A stretch of 64,000 bases of DNA from Deltaproteobacteria bacterium (GTDB lineage: Bacteria; Desulfobacterota; Desulfarculia; Adiutricales; Adiutricaceae). Location: assembly GCA_031276865.1 (NCBI GenBank), contig JAISMF010000106.1, positions 62,001 to 126,000 of the forward strand, written 5' to 3'. Every line of letters begins with the position of its first letter. The stretch's first letter is position 1. A model generated the notes under the pieces. The model was given only the letters and a program-made list of their open reading frames with translations. It was not told where the DNA came from and did no database searches. Both the position numbers and the translations under genes were made by a program. This document shows positions 23,710 through 32,815 of the stretch, one piece after another.

Positions 23710-26451
23710 TTAGATCAGATCCGGACTCATGGAGGCCCGACCCCTCTCCAGGCGCCCCGGGGTCTCGGGTTTAAGCCGCGAACGGAGGCCGGCCCCGGGC
23801 AGGGCCGCGAGGTAGCGCCGCACGTAGTCCCGATCCTCGTCTTGGAGGCTCACGAGCCCGTCCCGGCGGGCGTTCTTCAAGATCTCCCGGGCCTTCTCCA
23901 GATCCTCCCCCGGCCGGAAGCCCAAGGTTAAGAGCTCGTCCCGGCTGATCTCCGCCGTCACCCGCCTGAAGCTCGAAAGGAAGAGGGCTCCGGCCCGGGC
24001 CAGCGGCCCGGAGCCGGCGCGGGCCATGACGTAGAGCGCCCCGGGCCGGGAGAGGTTTCCGTAGATCTGCTCGGCCTCGAAGAGGGCGAGGTCGGGGCGG
24101 TCCTGGTATTTGGCCGCGCCGTTCGCGATCCTGTCCAGCGTGGGCCGCTCGGACGCCAAGGCCCGCGCCTGCCGGCGGCTATCCTCCCCCAGGTTGTCCG
24201 CGAGGTTTAAGACCGCGTCCAAATCGAGCTCCTGGGTGAGGGCCAGGAAATAGACCAGCCACATGGGCCCGAAGCCGGAGCCGAAGGTGAGCCGGCACCA
24301 GTCCCGCACCCGATCTACCCTTTTAAAGAGCTCCACGCGCCTCCTTTCCACCTTCAGATCCGGCGAGAAGGCCTTCAAAAGCCCGAATTCGGAAAGGCGC
24401 AAAAGGGCCGCCCCCGGGGACTCCTCCAGGCAGATGAGCTTGAGCTCGGTCATGAGCCTCTTTAAGGAGAGGTTTTTGATGAAGCCGCCGGAGACGGCGT
24501 TCAGGATCAAAGACGCGGTCATCTTGCTCACGGTGAAGCCCAGGCGGTTTTCGAAGCGCGCCGCCCGAAAGGCCCGGGTGGGGTCCTCCACGATGCTTAA
24601 GCTGTGCAGCACCCGAATGACCCCCTCTTTAATATCCTGGTAGCCCCGGTAGTAGTCCAAGAGCTTTCCGAACTCGCGCGGGGCCAGAGACAGGGCCAAG
24701 GTGTTCACCGTGAAGTCCCGGCGCTGCAAGTCCAGCTGAATGGAGGCGTGGCGCACCACGGGAAGGGCCCCGGGGTACTCGTAGTACTCCACCCGGGCGC
24801 TGGAGAAGTCCAGGCGGCTCCCGTCGGCGAGGAACAAGGTCGCGGTCTTGAAGCGGGGGTGGCTCTTCAAGACGAAATCCTCATGCTTTTTCACGTATTC
24901 CCGTAAAAACAGCGACAGCTCCCCGGTCAGGGTCAAATCAAGGTCCCGCATGGGCCGCAGCATGACCAGATCCCGCGCCGTCCCCCCCACGAGGTAGAGA
25001 TCCATCCCCAAATCCTGGGCCAGCTCGCCCATTTCCCGCAGCATGGAAAGGGTCTTTTCCGAGAGCCTCTCCTCCATCAAAGCGGAAAGGTCGCGGCCGA
25101 AGGGGTTGCGGGGGATTCCCTTGTCGTCCCCGCCGCCGGCGGAGGAAAGGAGCCTGAGAAGGTCCGTGCGGGTGATGACGCCCAAGGCCTTTCCGGCCGG
25201 ATCCACCACCGGAAGTATCCTCTGCCTTTCGCCGGCGATGATCCTCTCCACCTCGCTAAAGGGAGTCTCGGGCGCGGCCGTCACGAAGTCGCTCACCATA
25301 AAGTCCTGGACCGGATACGCCGTGAGCCCGTGGTACATGGCCTTGGCCACGCTCTGCTCGCTTATGACCCCGCTCACCCGGCCCAGGGCGTCCTCGGCTA
25401 AGACCACGTTCAAGCCGTAGCGGGACATCATGTCCATGGCCTCGGAGAGGGGCCGCGTCTCGGAAAGGCCTATGGCCGGACGCACCATGATGTTTCCCGC
25501 CTGAAAAAGCCGACCCACGGCCTCCGCCAGGGCCGCGTCCAGCCTCTCCCTCGCCTCCTTCAAGCCCAGGCCCTTGAACACCGAGGCCGCGGCCGAGACG
25601 TGGCCGCCGCCGGAAAGGGCCCGGGCCACCTCCCCCACGTTGAGGCCGCTCTTGCGGGAACGCCCCACCAGCTGCACCAGATTCTCCATCTGCACCAGGA
25701 TGAAGACCGTGTCCAGATCCAAAATGTCCAATAGGCGGGGGGCCAAGACCGAGACGTCGTCCACGTGGCGCTCCCTCGCGGCCATGGAGACGCCGATCGC
25801 GACGCCCTTGAGCTCCCGCACCTCGGCCTGGGTCACCAGCTCGTTTAAGAGGGAGAGCTGGGAGGCGTTCAACTCCTCGGAGGTCAAAGACGAGACCGTC
25901 TCCAGATCCGCCCCCTTCTCCAAAAGATAGGCGCAGGCCAGAAGATCCCTGGGCGTGGCGGAGGGGTAGGTGAAGTTCCCCGTATCCTCGTAGAGGCCCA
26001 AGGCCAGCATGGTGGCCATGTCCGCGGAAAGGCGGATCCCCCGCTCCCGGATGATCTCGGTCAAAATGGTGACCGTGGCCCCCACCTTTTCGGCGCGGAC
26101 GAGGCTCCCCCGGATGTCCTTCGGGGTGTCCGGGTGGTGGTCGTAGAGGTGCACCTCCAGATCCCTTATTTCCAAAATGGGCGCCGCGAGTCCGACGCGG
26201 TCTTCCTGGCGGGTGTCCACCACCACCAGCCGCTTAATCTCCTTTAAATCCAGATCCTTGAACTTCGCCACCCTGAAGCCGGAAAAGACCCCCTTCACGA
26301 AGGGGGGGGTGAGCCGGCGGTTCTGACCCCCGGGGAAGAGCAAAGCGGATCCGGGATAGATGAGCCCCGCGGCGGCCATGGAGGCCGCCGCGTCGAAGTC
26401 GGGACTCATGTGGCAGGTGACTATCGTGTCCGGGCCCCTCTCCCTTTTCAC
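23710..26451 (-). CDS. tRNA nucleotidyltransferase fused to DHH and CBS domains
   Basis: Adds C and/or A to tRNA 3' ends. The N-terminal 310 residues are a DHH/DHHA1 phosphoesterase-like unit: CHMSPDFDAAASM, VVDTRQED and LYDHHPD. Two CBS modules follow (about 315-440). The polymerase-beta-type head comes next, with LYLVGGTARDLVMLRPMRDLDL (metal-binding Asp pair, about 483-505) and RRDFTVNTLALSL, followed by the helical RNA-binding body. This fusion (913 aa) is known in deltaproteobacteria and some deep-branching bacteria, where CC- and A-adding work may be split between two enzymes. Which one this is cannot be decided here. Start GTG with GGAGG, overlapping the xer stop by GTGA. Confidence 0.9.
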   Translation of the reverse strand: MKRERGPDTIVTCHMSPDFDAAASMAAAGLIYPGSALLFPGGQNRRLTPPFVKGVFSGFRVAKFKDLDLKEIKRLVVVDTRQEDRVGLAAPILEIRDLEVHLYDHHPDTPKDIRGSLVRAEKVGATVTILTEIIRERGIRLSADMATMLALGLYEDTGNFTYPSATPRDLLACAYLLEKGADLETVSSLTSEELNASQLSLLNELVTQAEVRELKGVAIGVSMAARERHVDDVSVLAPRLLDILDLDTVFILVQMENLVQLVGRSRKSGLNVGEVARALSGGGHVSAAASVFKGLGLKEARERLDAALAEAVGRLFQAGNIMVRPAIGLSETRPLSEAMDMMSRYGLNVVLAEDALGRVSGVISEQSVAKAMYHGLTAYPVQDFMVSDFVTAAPETPFSEVERIIAGERQRILPVVDPAGKALGVITRTDLLRLLSSAGGGDDKGIPRNPFGRDLSALMEERLSEKTLSMLREMGELAQDLGMDLYLVGGTARDLVMLRPMRDLDLTLTGELSLFLREYVKKHEDFVLKSHPRFKTATLFLADGSRLDFSSARVEYYEYPGALPVVRHASIQLDLQRRDFTVNTLALSLAPREFGKLLDYYRGYQDIKEGVIRVLHSLSIVEDPTRAFRAARFENRLGFTVSKMTASLILNAVSGGFIKNLSLKRLMTELKLICLEESPGAALLRLSEFGLLKAFSPDLKVERRRVELFKRVDRVRDWCRLTFGSGFGPMWLVYFLALTQELDLDAVLNLADNLGEDSRRQARALASERPTLDRIANGAAKYQDRPDLALFEAEQIYGNLSRPGALYVMARAGSGPLARAGALFLSSFRRVTAEISRDELLTLGFRPGEDLEKAREILKNARRDGLVSLQDEDRDYVRRYLAALPGAGLRSRLKPETPGRLERGRASMSPDLI

Positions 26452-27353
26452 TTATCCTCCCTTCGGCCCCTGGGGTGGCTCTTTTCATGGACTTTTTTCA
26501 GGCGCCTGGAACCGGTTTTCAGGTACTTCTCGGTGGTCCCGAGCCCCCGGTGCCCCAGCATGAGCTGCACGGCCCGCAAATCCGCGCCGCCCTCGACTAG
26601 GTGCGTCGCGAAGGAGTGCCGCAGGCAGTGGGGCGAGACCCGCCCCAGGCCCAACGCCTGGGCCTCCCGGGAAACGAGGCGCCAGAAGTACTGGCGGCTC
26701 ATCCTCCCCCCCCGGGAGTTTAAAAACACCCACGGGCGCTCCCTCCCGCGGGCGAGCCCGGGCCGCGCCTCTTGTAAATAACGCCGCACGAAGAAGGCCG
26801 CCAGGTCCCCCACGGGAATCAGCCTGTCCTTGGAGCCCTTCCCCCGCGCCCTGATAAAGCCCTCGTCTAGATTGAGCCCCCCCAGGCTGAGATCCAACAG
26901 CTCGGAGACCCGCAAACCCCCGGCGTACATGAGTTCGAACATGGCCCGGTTCCGCAGACCCAACGGGGTGGAGGGATCCGGCGCCGCCACGAGCCTTTGG
27001 ACGTCCTCCTCCCCGAGGGCCTTGGGCACGCTTCGGGGGAGGGCCGGGCTCTCCAAAGACGCGGCCGGGGAGCCCTTGACGTAATTCTCCTCCTCCAGGA
27101 AGGCGTAGAAACCCTTCACCGCGGAAAGCCTGCGGGCCCGGCTCCTGGGCCCCAGCCGGTCGGCGATATGAAGGAGGTAGTCTAAAAGATCCCCCCTGCC
27201 GGCCGCGAGGGGGCTTTTCACGCCCCGCTCCTTTAAATGAAGGAGGAAATCGTCCAGATCGGAGGCGTAGGCGGCCACCGTGTTGGGGGAGAGCGCCCGC
27301 TCCACGGCGAGGTGCCCCAGATAGAGATCCTTGTAAGGCGCGAAATCGCTCAC
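26448..27353 (-). CDS. Tyrosine recombinase XerC/XerD
   Basis: Site-specific recombinase that resolves chromosome dimers at dif before division. The SAM-like N-terminal core-binding domain (residues 5-90) is followed by the catalytic domain with all conserved residues: Arg in GGLRVSEL, Lys in GKGSKDRLIP, HCLRHSFATHL (His-x-x-Arg), His in LMLGHRGLGTTEKY and the nucleophile Tyr in EKYLKT. The length (301) is standard for Xer rather than phage integrases. The start is GTG without an evident ribosome binding site. The 3' end overlaps the tRNA nucleotidyltransferase gene by 4 bases, so they are translationally coupled. XerC versus XerD cannot be settled. Confidence 0.93.
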   Translation of the reverse strand: MSDFAPYKDLYLGHLAVERALSPNTVAAYASDLDDFLLHLKERGVKSPLAAGRGDLLDYLLHIADRLGPRSRARRLSAVKGFYAFLEEENYVKGSPAASLESPALPRSVPKALGEEDVQRLVAAPDPSTPLGLRNRAMFELMYAGGLRVSELLDLSLGGLNLDEGFIRARGKGSKDRLIPVGDLAAFFVRRYLQEARPGLARGRERPWVFLNSRGGRMSRQYFWRLVSREAQALGLGRVSPHCLRHSFATHLVEGGADLRAVQLMLGHRGLGTTEKYLKTGSRRLKKVHEKSHPRGRREDK

Positions 27354-28150
27354 GGTGAACGCTTTGGGCGGCCCGGGCTTTCGTCCGCCCGGGGTCGGGT
27401 GGGGCTCCCTAAGGAGGATTTCCGCGGGGACGCCGCGAAGAGTCGGGGACGCCTCGGGGAGCCGGAGTCGCCTCCTCCCGAAAGATTTCGGAAGGGGTCG
27501 AGCCCGCCGGAGGTCCCAAAGGGAGGGGGGGGAAGCGGCCCAGGAAACCCGGCCCGGAAAAGCGGGGCGGAGGCGGAATCCGCAAGGTCCGAAAAACGCC
27601 CGGAAAAATTGGGCGAAGGGCGTCCCGGGGCGGGGAGGGGGGCTTCCGGAAACTATTTAACATTTTAGCCCCCGAGGCGTTCTTTTTCCAGGGAAAACGG
27701 AAGCCCGAGGGGCCCCTCGCCGAAACGGCCCTCCCCGGCCCCGGAAGGCGGCATTCGCCCCGGAAACGGTCATGGGGGTCGGGCGCGGGAAGGGCGGGGG
27801 AGAAAAACGCGGGGCGAAAAACATCCCCCATCCCGGCGCCCGAAGGATCGGGGCGGGACGGGCTTTTCGTAGGGAAAAAAACCTCCCCGCTGAAAGCGCC
27901 TCGGGCGAGGCCCCCATCCAAGACGAGGAAAAGATCCGTCACTCGCCATTGAATTAAGCCCCCCCGTGAAAAACTCCCCAACACCAAAAAATAAATCCAT
28001 CCCGCGCGGCGGACGAAAAAAAACGCCGCCAACTTGAACGCGATCGCCGAAAGCCTAAATCCCCAGGCTATTCCGGAGGGGCTTCGGGACAAAAGCCCCG
28101 CGCGTTGGAAAAGATCCGCGGGAAAGGCCCCGAGGCGTCTTTCCCGCTTA
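27354..28150. other. Long GC-rich spacer without a credible gene
   Basis: All frames here are Pro/Arg/Gly-rich, lack ribosome binding sites and look like chance frames in GC-rich DNA, including a 249-codon minus-strand frame. No repeat or hairpin of note was found. It separates xer from the ppdK promoter. Confidence 0.55.
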
Positions 28151-28179
28151 TTGAACACTTAATTTTATTTTGTTATATT
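28151..28179 (+). promoter_or_regulatory. Sigma-70-type promoter for ppdK
   Basis: TTGAAC and TATATT are separated by exactly 17 bases, with an AT-rich spacer, in an otherwise GC-rich context. Transcription from about 28,186 would give a leader of roughly 268 bases before ppdK. Confidence 0.75.
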
Positions 28180-28453
28180 CAAATTACGGGAGAGAAACCG
28201 GAAAGCGTTCTGGCCGCCCGGGCGAAACGCTTCGCGCGCCCGCGGGAAAAAAACCAAGCCCGCCTTCCCCCTTCCGCTCGTTTAAAGCCCATTCGCCGGG
28301 CTTTTCCGGACGCTCCGGATTTTCCCGGCGCACATAAACTTCTTTTCCGGACGCCTGACGCTTTTTTCCAGGCCCTTTTAGTTTTCCGCAACGAAAAAAA
28401 AGTCCGGAAAAACACGCGCGTCTTATCCGGCGCCATTGGAGGGATTAAGGCAC

Positions 28454-31400
28454 ATGGCAAAAAAACTGGTCTATTTTTTCGGCGGCCCTAAAACCGACGG
28501 CCGGAGCGACATGAAGGATCTTCTGGGCGGAAAAGGGGCCAACCTCGCGGAAATGGCCAGGATCGGTCTTCCGGTCCCCCCCGGCTTCACCATCACGACC
28601 GAGGTCTGCTCGGCCTATTACGAAAACGATAAACAGTACCCCAAGGGCCTCAAAAAAGAGGTCGAGTCCGCCATATCCCGGGTGGAGAAGATCGCGGGCA
28701 AACGCTTCGGGGATCCCAAAGACCCCCTCTTGTTAAGCTGCCGCTCCGGCGCCAGGGTCTCCATGCCCGGGATGATGGAGACGGTTTTAAACATCGGCCT
28801 AAACGACGACTCCGTCGCGGGCCTGATCGAGAAGACCGGAAACGAGCGCTTCGCCTACGACTCCTACCGCCGCTTCGTGGCCATGTACGGAGGGGTCGTT
28901 TTGGGGATCAAGCCGGACACCGAGAAGGATCCCGACCCCTTCGACCACCTCATCTCCCAGCTCCGCGCCGAAAAGGGCGCGCGGCTGGACACCGATCTCG
29001 GGGCGGAGGATCTGAAAAACCTGGCCGCGCGCTACAAGGATCTGGTCTTCCGGAAAACGGGCCGACAATTCCCGTCGGATCCCGAAGAGCAGCTCTGGGG
29101 GGCGGTCTCCGCGGTCTTCGAGTCCTGGAACATCGATCGCGCCAAGGAGTACCGCAAACACAACGGCTATCCCGAGGACTGGGGCACGGCCGTGAACGTC
29201 CAGGCCATGGTGTTCGGAAACATGGGCCGAAACTCCGCGACCGGCGTGGCCTTCACGCGGGACCCCGCGACCGGCGAGAACTACTTCTACGGGGAGTACC
29301 TCATAAACGCCCAAGGCGAGGACGTGGTCGCGGGCATCCGCACCCCGGCCCCCATAAACCACCAAAAGCCCCTCCCCGAGGGGGTGGAGACGACTTTGGA
29401 AGACGAGCTTCCGGAGCTGTACCGGGAACTGGCCGGCTACCGCCTGACCTTGGAGAGGCACTACCGCGACATGCAGGATCTGGAGTTCACCATCCAGGAG
29501 GGCAAGCTCTGGATGCTCCAGTGCCGCAACGGCAAGCGCACCTCGCAGGCGGCTTTGAAGATCGCGATGGATCTGGTCCGGGAGGGCCTCATCAGCCCCA
29601 AGGAGGCGGTTTCCCGCATCCAGCCGCAGCAGCTGGTGCAGATCCTGCTCCCCTATTTCGACGTGAATTCCCCGGACTACAAACGCCGCCAGGTCCTGGC
29701 GACGGGCCTCGCGGCCTCCCCCGGGGCCGCCGTGGGCACGGTGGTCTTCTCGGCCACCGACGCCGACAAGCTGGCCGCCGAGCTGGATGAAAACGGCTGG
29801 CCCAAAAAGGTCATCCTGGTTCGGGAGGAGACCAGCCCCGAGGACATCCGCGGCATGTTCGCGGCCCAGGGCATCCTCACCGCCCGCGGCGGGATGACGT
29901 CCCACGCCGCCGTGGTGGCCCGGGGCATGGGCCGGGTCTGCGTGGCCGGCGCCGCCAAAATTTCCGTGAACTACGAAAAGGAGCTCTTCACCACCGCCGA
30001 CGGCGAGACGGTGCGGGTGGGCGACTGGATCTCCTTGGACGGCACCAAAGGCGAGGTCATCAAGGGGAAGCTCCAGACCGCCCAGGTGGACGTGAACGCC
30101 GATCCCAACTTCGCCGAGTTCATGGACTTCGTTTCCGGCTTCAAGAAGATAAAGGTGCGCACCAACGCCGACACCCCCCGGGACTCCCTGGTGGCGAGAG
30201 GCTATCAGGCCGAGGGCATCGGCCTTTGCCGCACCGAGCACATGTTCTTCGAGGAGGACCGCATCGACCACATCCGGGCCATGATCCTGGCCGAGGATGT
30301 GGAGGGCCGGAAGGCGGCCTTGGACAGGCTCCTTCCCATGCAGCGCTCGGACTTTTACGAGATCTTCAAGGCCATGAACGGCCTTCCCGTCACCATCCGC
30401 ACCCTGGATCCCCCCCTCCACGAGTTTCTGCCCCACTCGGATCGGGACATCGAGGAGCTGGCCCACAAATTCAACCTCTCCTACGCCAAGGTGAAGAACC
30501 GGGTGGACGCCTTGAAAGAGCAGAACCCCATGCTGGGCTTACGGGGCTGCCGCCTAGGGATCCTCTACCCCGAGATCACCCACATGCAGGCCAGGGCGGT
30601 CTTCGAGGCCGCGGCCAAGGCCGCGGCCGACGGCGTCCCGGTGGAGCCGGAGATCATGATCCCGCTGGTGGGCCACGAAAAGGAGTTCATCCTCCAAAAG
30701 GCCATCGTGGACAAGGCCGCCGCCGACGTCTCGGAAGAGAAGGGCGTCAAGATCAAATACATGGTGGGAACCATGATCGAGCTCCCCCGGGCGGCCCTCC
30801 AGGCCGACAACATCGCCCGGGCCGGAGCGCAGTTCTTCTCCTTCGGCACGAACGATCTCACCCAAACCACCTACGGGCTCTCCCGGGACGATTCGGGGTC
30901 CTTTCTGGGGGCCTACACCGACCTCAAGATCTGGCAAAACGACCCCTTCGTCACCCTCGATCAAGACGGCGTGGGGCAGCTTATCAAGCTGGGCGTGGAG
31001 AAAGGCCGCGGCGTGGCCCCCAAACTCAAGGTGGGCATCTGCGGCGAGCACGGCGGCGACCCCGCCTCGGTCATGTTCTGTTGCTTGAACGGCTTCGACT
31101 ACGTCTCCTGCTCCCCCCACCGGGTGCCCCTGGCCCGCCTGGCGGCGGCCCAGGCCGCCATCCTGGCGGAAGGCGAGAAGGGCGGCGGGAAAAAAAGCCC
31201 CGCCCGGAGGGCCGCCCCGAAGGCCCAGAAAAAACCCGCCACCGGAAGGAAAAAGGCCCCGGCGAAGCCCGCGGCCAGGAAGCCCGCCCTAAAAAAGCCC
31301 GGCGGAAGGAAAGCCGCCCCGAAAAAAGCCGCCGCCCAAAAAGCCGCCGCCCTTAGAGGGGCCGCTAAAAAGGCTCCGGCCAAAAAACCCGGCCGCGCGG

Positions 31401-31528
31401 CCGCGACCTCCCGGAAGCCCGCCGCCAAGAGGCCCGCCGCCAAGAAACCCGCCCAGGCGAAAAGGGCCGCCCCGAAAAGGGCGGCCGCCGGAAAGGCCCG
31501 CGCCGCCGGAAGGCGCGGCCCGCGCTAA
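28454..31528 (+). CDS. ppdK: Pyruvate phosphate dikinase with a histone-H1-like C-terminal tail
   Basis: Reversibly converts pyruvate, ATP and phosphate to phosphoenolpyruvate, AMP and pyrophosphate. The ATP-grasp half begins VYFFGG and DLLGGKGANLAEMARIGLPVPPGFTI. The phosphohistidine domain has GGMTSHAAVVARGMG with the catalytic His near 484. The PEP-binding barrel ends with GICGEHGGDPASV and the Cys-containing DYVSCSPHRVP. The enzyme proper ends near residue 905. The remaining 115 residues are almost only Lys, Ala, Pro, Arg and Gly in KKPA/KKAA motifs, like eukaryotic-type H1 tails. The ATG at 28,454 is preferred over an upstream TTG because of GGAGGG upstream and the family N-terminus. A strong terminator follows. 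Confidence 0.95.
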   Translation: MAKKLVYFFGGPKTDGRSDMKDLLGGKGANLAEMARIGLPVPPGFTITTEVCSAYYENDKQYPKGLKKEVESAISRVEKIAGKRFGDPKDPLLLSCRSGARVSMPGMMETVLNIGLNDDSVAGLIEKTGNERFAYDSYRRFVAMYGGVVLGIKPDTEKDPDPFDHLISQLRAEKGARLDTDLGAEDLKNLAARYKDLVFRKTGRQFPSDPEEQLWGAVSAVFESWNIDRAKEYRKHNGYPEDWGTAVNVQAMVFGNMGRNSATGVAFTRDPATGENYFYGEYLINAQGEDVVAGIRTPAPINHQKPLPEGVETTLEDELPELYRELAGYRLTLERHYRDMQDLEFTIQEGKLWMLQCRNGKRTSQAALKIAMDLVREGLISPKEAVSRIQPQQLVQILLPYFDVNSPDYKRRQVLATGLAASPGAAVGTVVFSATDADKLAAELDENGWPKKVILVREETSPEDIRGMFAAQGILTARGGMTSHAAVVARGMGRVCVAGAAKISVNYEKELFTTADGETVRVGDWISLDGTKGEVIKGKLQTAQVDVNADPNFAEFMDFVSGFKKIKVRTNADTPRDSLVARGYQAEGIGLCRTEHMFFEEDRIDHIRAMILAEDVEGRKAALDRLLPMQRSDFYEIFKAMNGLPVTIRTLDPPLHEFLPHSDRDIEELAHKFNLSYAKVKNRVDALKEQNPMLGLRGCRLGILYPEITHMQARAVFEAAAKAAADGVPVEPEIMIPLVGHEKEFILQKAIVDKAAADVSEEKGVKIKYMVGTMIELPRAALQADNIARAGAQFFSFGTNDLTQTTYGLSRDDSGSFLGAYTDLKIWQNDPFVTLDQDGVGQLIKLGVEKGRGVAPKLKVGICGEHGGDPASVMFCCLNGFDYVSCSPHRVPLARLAAAQAAILAEGEKGGGKKSPARRAAPKAQKKPATGRKKAPAKPAARKPALKKPGGRKAAPKKAAAQKAAALRGAAKKAPAKKPGRAAATSRKPAAKRPAAKKPAQAKRAAPKRAAAGKARAAGRRGPR

Positions 31529-31544
31529 GCGCCGCTGGAAAACG

Positions 31545-31582
31545 AAAAAAGCCCCCGGAATCGCTTCCGGGGGCTTTTTTTT
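31545..31582 (+). terminator. Intrinsic terminator after ppdK
   Basis: GCCCCCGGAA-TCGC-TTCCGGGGGC, a perfect 10-bp stem with a 4-base loop, is followed by eight T and preceded by six A. Confidence 0.92.
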
Positions 31583-31723
31583 CCTAACCGCGGCCCGCGG
31601 GCGCGGCCGTAACGGAGAGTGGAAATAAAACCCGAACGGGGGGGAAGGGCCCCCCCGCGGGGATGGGCGGAATCAGGCGGCCGCCTTAAGGCTCCGCCCG
31701 GCGCTAAAAGCCGCTCTAAAACG

Positions 31724-31762
31724 AAAAAAGCCCCCTCGCTAAATAGCTTCCGGGGGCTTTTT
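31724..31762 (-). terminator. Intrinsic terminator after the por operon
   Basis: Outer stem GCCCCC/GGGGGC extended by A-T pairs, with an inner GCT-AAAT-AGC mini-hairpin. On the minus strand it is followed by six T. It lies about 90 bases past the porB stop. It is a diverged copy of the ppdK terminator. Confidence 0.75.
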
Positions 31763-31852
31763 CCCGACTTCCGCGCCGGAGGTTTTAAGGATGGTTGAAA
31801 AACCCCGCGCGCGGAGTCGAAGGCCTCGGCCGAGGCGGGGGAACGGGCGGAA

Positions 31853-32815
31853 TCAGGCGGTCGCCGGAAAGGCCTCGGCGAGCTTCACGATCCGCTCGTA
31901 CTCTTCGTTCACCCTCTCCTTGATGTAGACCAGATCCTCCGCTTTGAGGTGCTTGAAGCGGCCCTGGATCTTCAGGTAGTCCTCGATGGGGGTGGGGGCG
32001 TCCACCTTGCGGTTGAGGATGTACTTTCCGTCCAGGACCTCGTAGACGGGGAAGATCCGGGTGGTCACCACCAGCTTGGCGCTCTCCACGCTCAACTCCG
32101 GCTTCATGCGCCAGCCGGTGGGGCAGGGGGCGTAGACGTGGAGGTAGGCCGGGCCGGATATGGCCGCCGCCCGGCGGATCTTGTTCATGAGATCCAAATG
32201 GTAGGCGGGGCTGGCCGTGGCGACGTAGGGGACGCCGTGGGCCGCGGCGATGAGCGCCATGTTCTTCTTCCAGGTGTTCTGTCCCTGGCTCTGGGTGCCG
32301 GCGGGCGAGGTGGTGGTGTTGGCGCCGAAGGGGGTCTCGCTGGAACGCTGGATGCCCGTGTTCATGTAGGCCTCGTTGTCCAGACAGACGTAGATGAAGT
32401 CCTCGTGGCCCCGCTCCAGGGCCCCGGACAGGGCCTGGATGCCGATGTCGGCGGTGCCGCCGTCCCCGGCGAAGGCCACCACCGGAATCCTCCTATCCGG
32501 CCCCCTCTTTTTGCGCCGCAAAACCTTCAAGGCGGACTCCACCCCGGAGGCCACCGCGGCGGCGTTCTCGAAGGCCACGTGGATCCAGGGCACCCGCCAG
32601 GCGCTCTGGGGGAATGGGGCCGTGCAGACCTCCATGCAGCCGGTGGCCGAGACGGCCACGAAATCGTTCCCCAAGGCCTTCATGAGGAGCCTCAAGGCCA
32701 GAACCTCCCCGCAGCCCTGACAGGCCCGGTGCCCGGAGGCGAGAACGTCCGGACCCTTGGGGAAGTTTTTGGCGGTTACTTTTTCGTACGGAGTCTCTAA
32801 GGCTTTCATTCCCAC
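31853..32815 (-). CDS. porB: Pyruvate (2-oxoacid):ferredoxin oxidoreductase, beta subunit
   Basis: Thiamine-diphosphate-binding subunit of the enzyme that oxidises pyruvate and CoA to acetyl-CoA and CO2, reducing ferredoxin. The iron-sulfur Cys pair HRACQGCGEVLALR and the TPP motif AFAGDGGTADIGIQALSGALERG are intact. NEAYMNTGIQRSSETPFGA is typical of pyruvate-specific members. The length (320 aa) fits the four-subunit type. The frame overlaps porA by 10 bases, and the order on the minus strand is porC-porD-porA-porB. Convergent with ppdK, which acts on the same metabolite. Confidence 0.93.
   Translation of the reverse strand: MGMKALETPYEKVTAKNFPKGPDVLASGHRACQGCGEVLALRLLMKALGNDFVAVSATGCMEVCTAPFPQSAWRVPWIHVAFENAAAVASGVESALKVLRRKKRGPDRRIPVVAFAGDGGTADIGIQALSGALERGHEDFIYVCLDNEAYMNTGIQRSSETPFGANTTTSPAGTQSQGQNTWKKNMALIAAAHGVPYVATASPAYHLDLMNKIRRAAAISGPAYLHVYAPCPTGWRMKPELSVESAKLVVTTRIFPVYEVLDGKYILNRKVDAPTPIEDYLKIQGRFKHLKAEDLVYIKERVNEEYERIVKLAEAFPATA

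Larger units (their letters stand above)
31523..31866. repeat. Two tandem copies of a roughly 180-bp segment carrying the terminators
   Basis: Matching landmarks recur at a constant offset. AAAACGAAAAAAGCCCCC is at 31,539 and 31,718 (offset 179), GCGCTA with following GCCGCT at 31,523 and 31,702, and GGGCGGAATCAGGCGG at 31,665 and 31,845 (offset 180). The second copy includes the real 3' end of porB. The first copy therefore contains a detached remnant of that gene end. The segments between landmarks have diverged. Confidence 0.7.

Noticed and set aside
27409-28158. 249-codon minus-strand frame
   Set aside because: Pro/Arg/Gly-rich composition, no ribosome binding site and no recognisable motif; typical chance frame in GC-rich DNA.
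28799-30466. 555-codon minus-strand frame inside ppdK
   Set aside because: Antisense shadow of ppdK: Val/Leu/His/Gly-rich composition mirrors the codon bias of the real gene.
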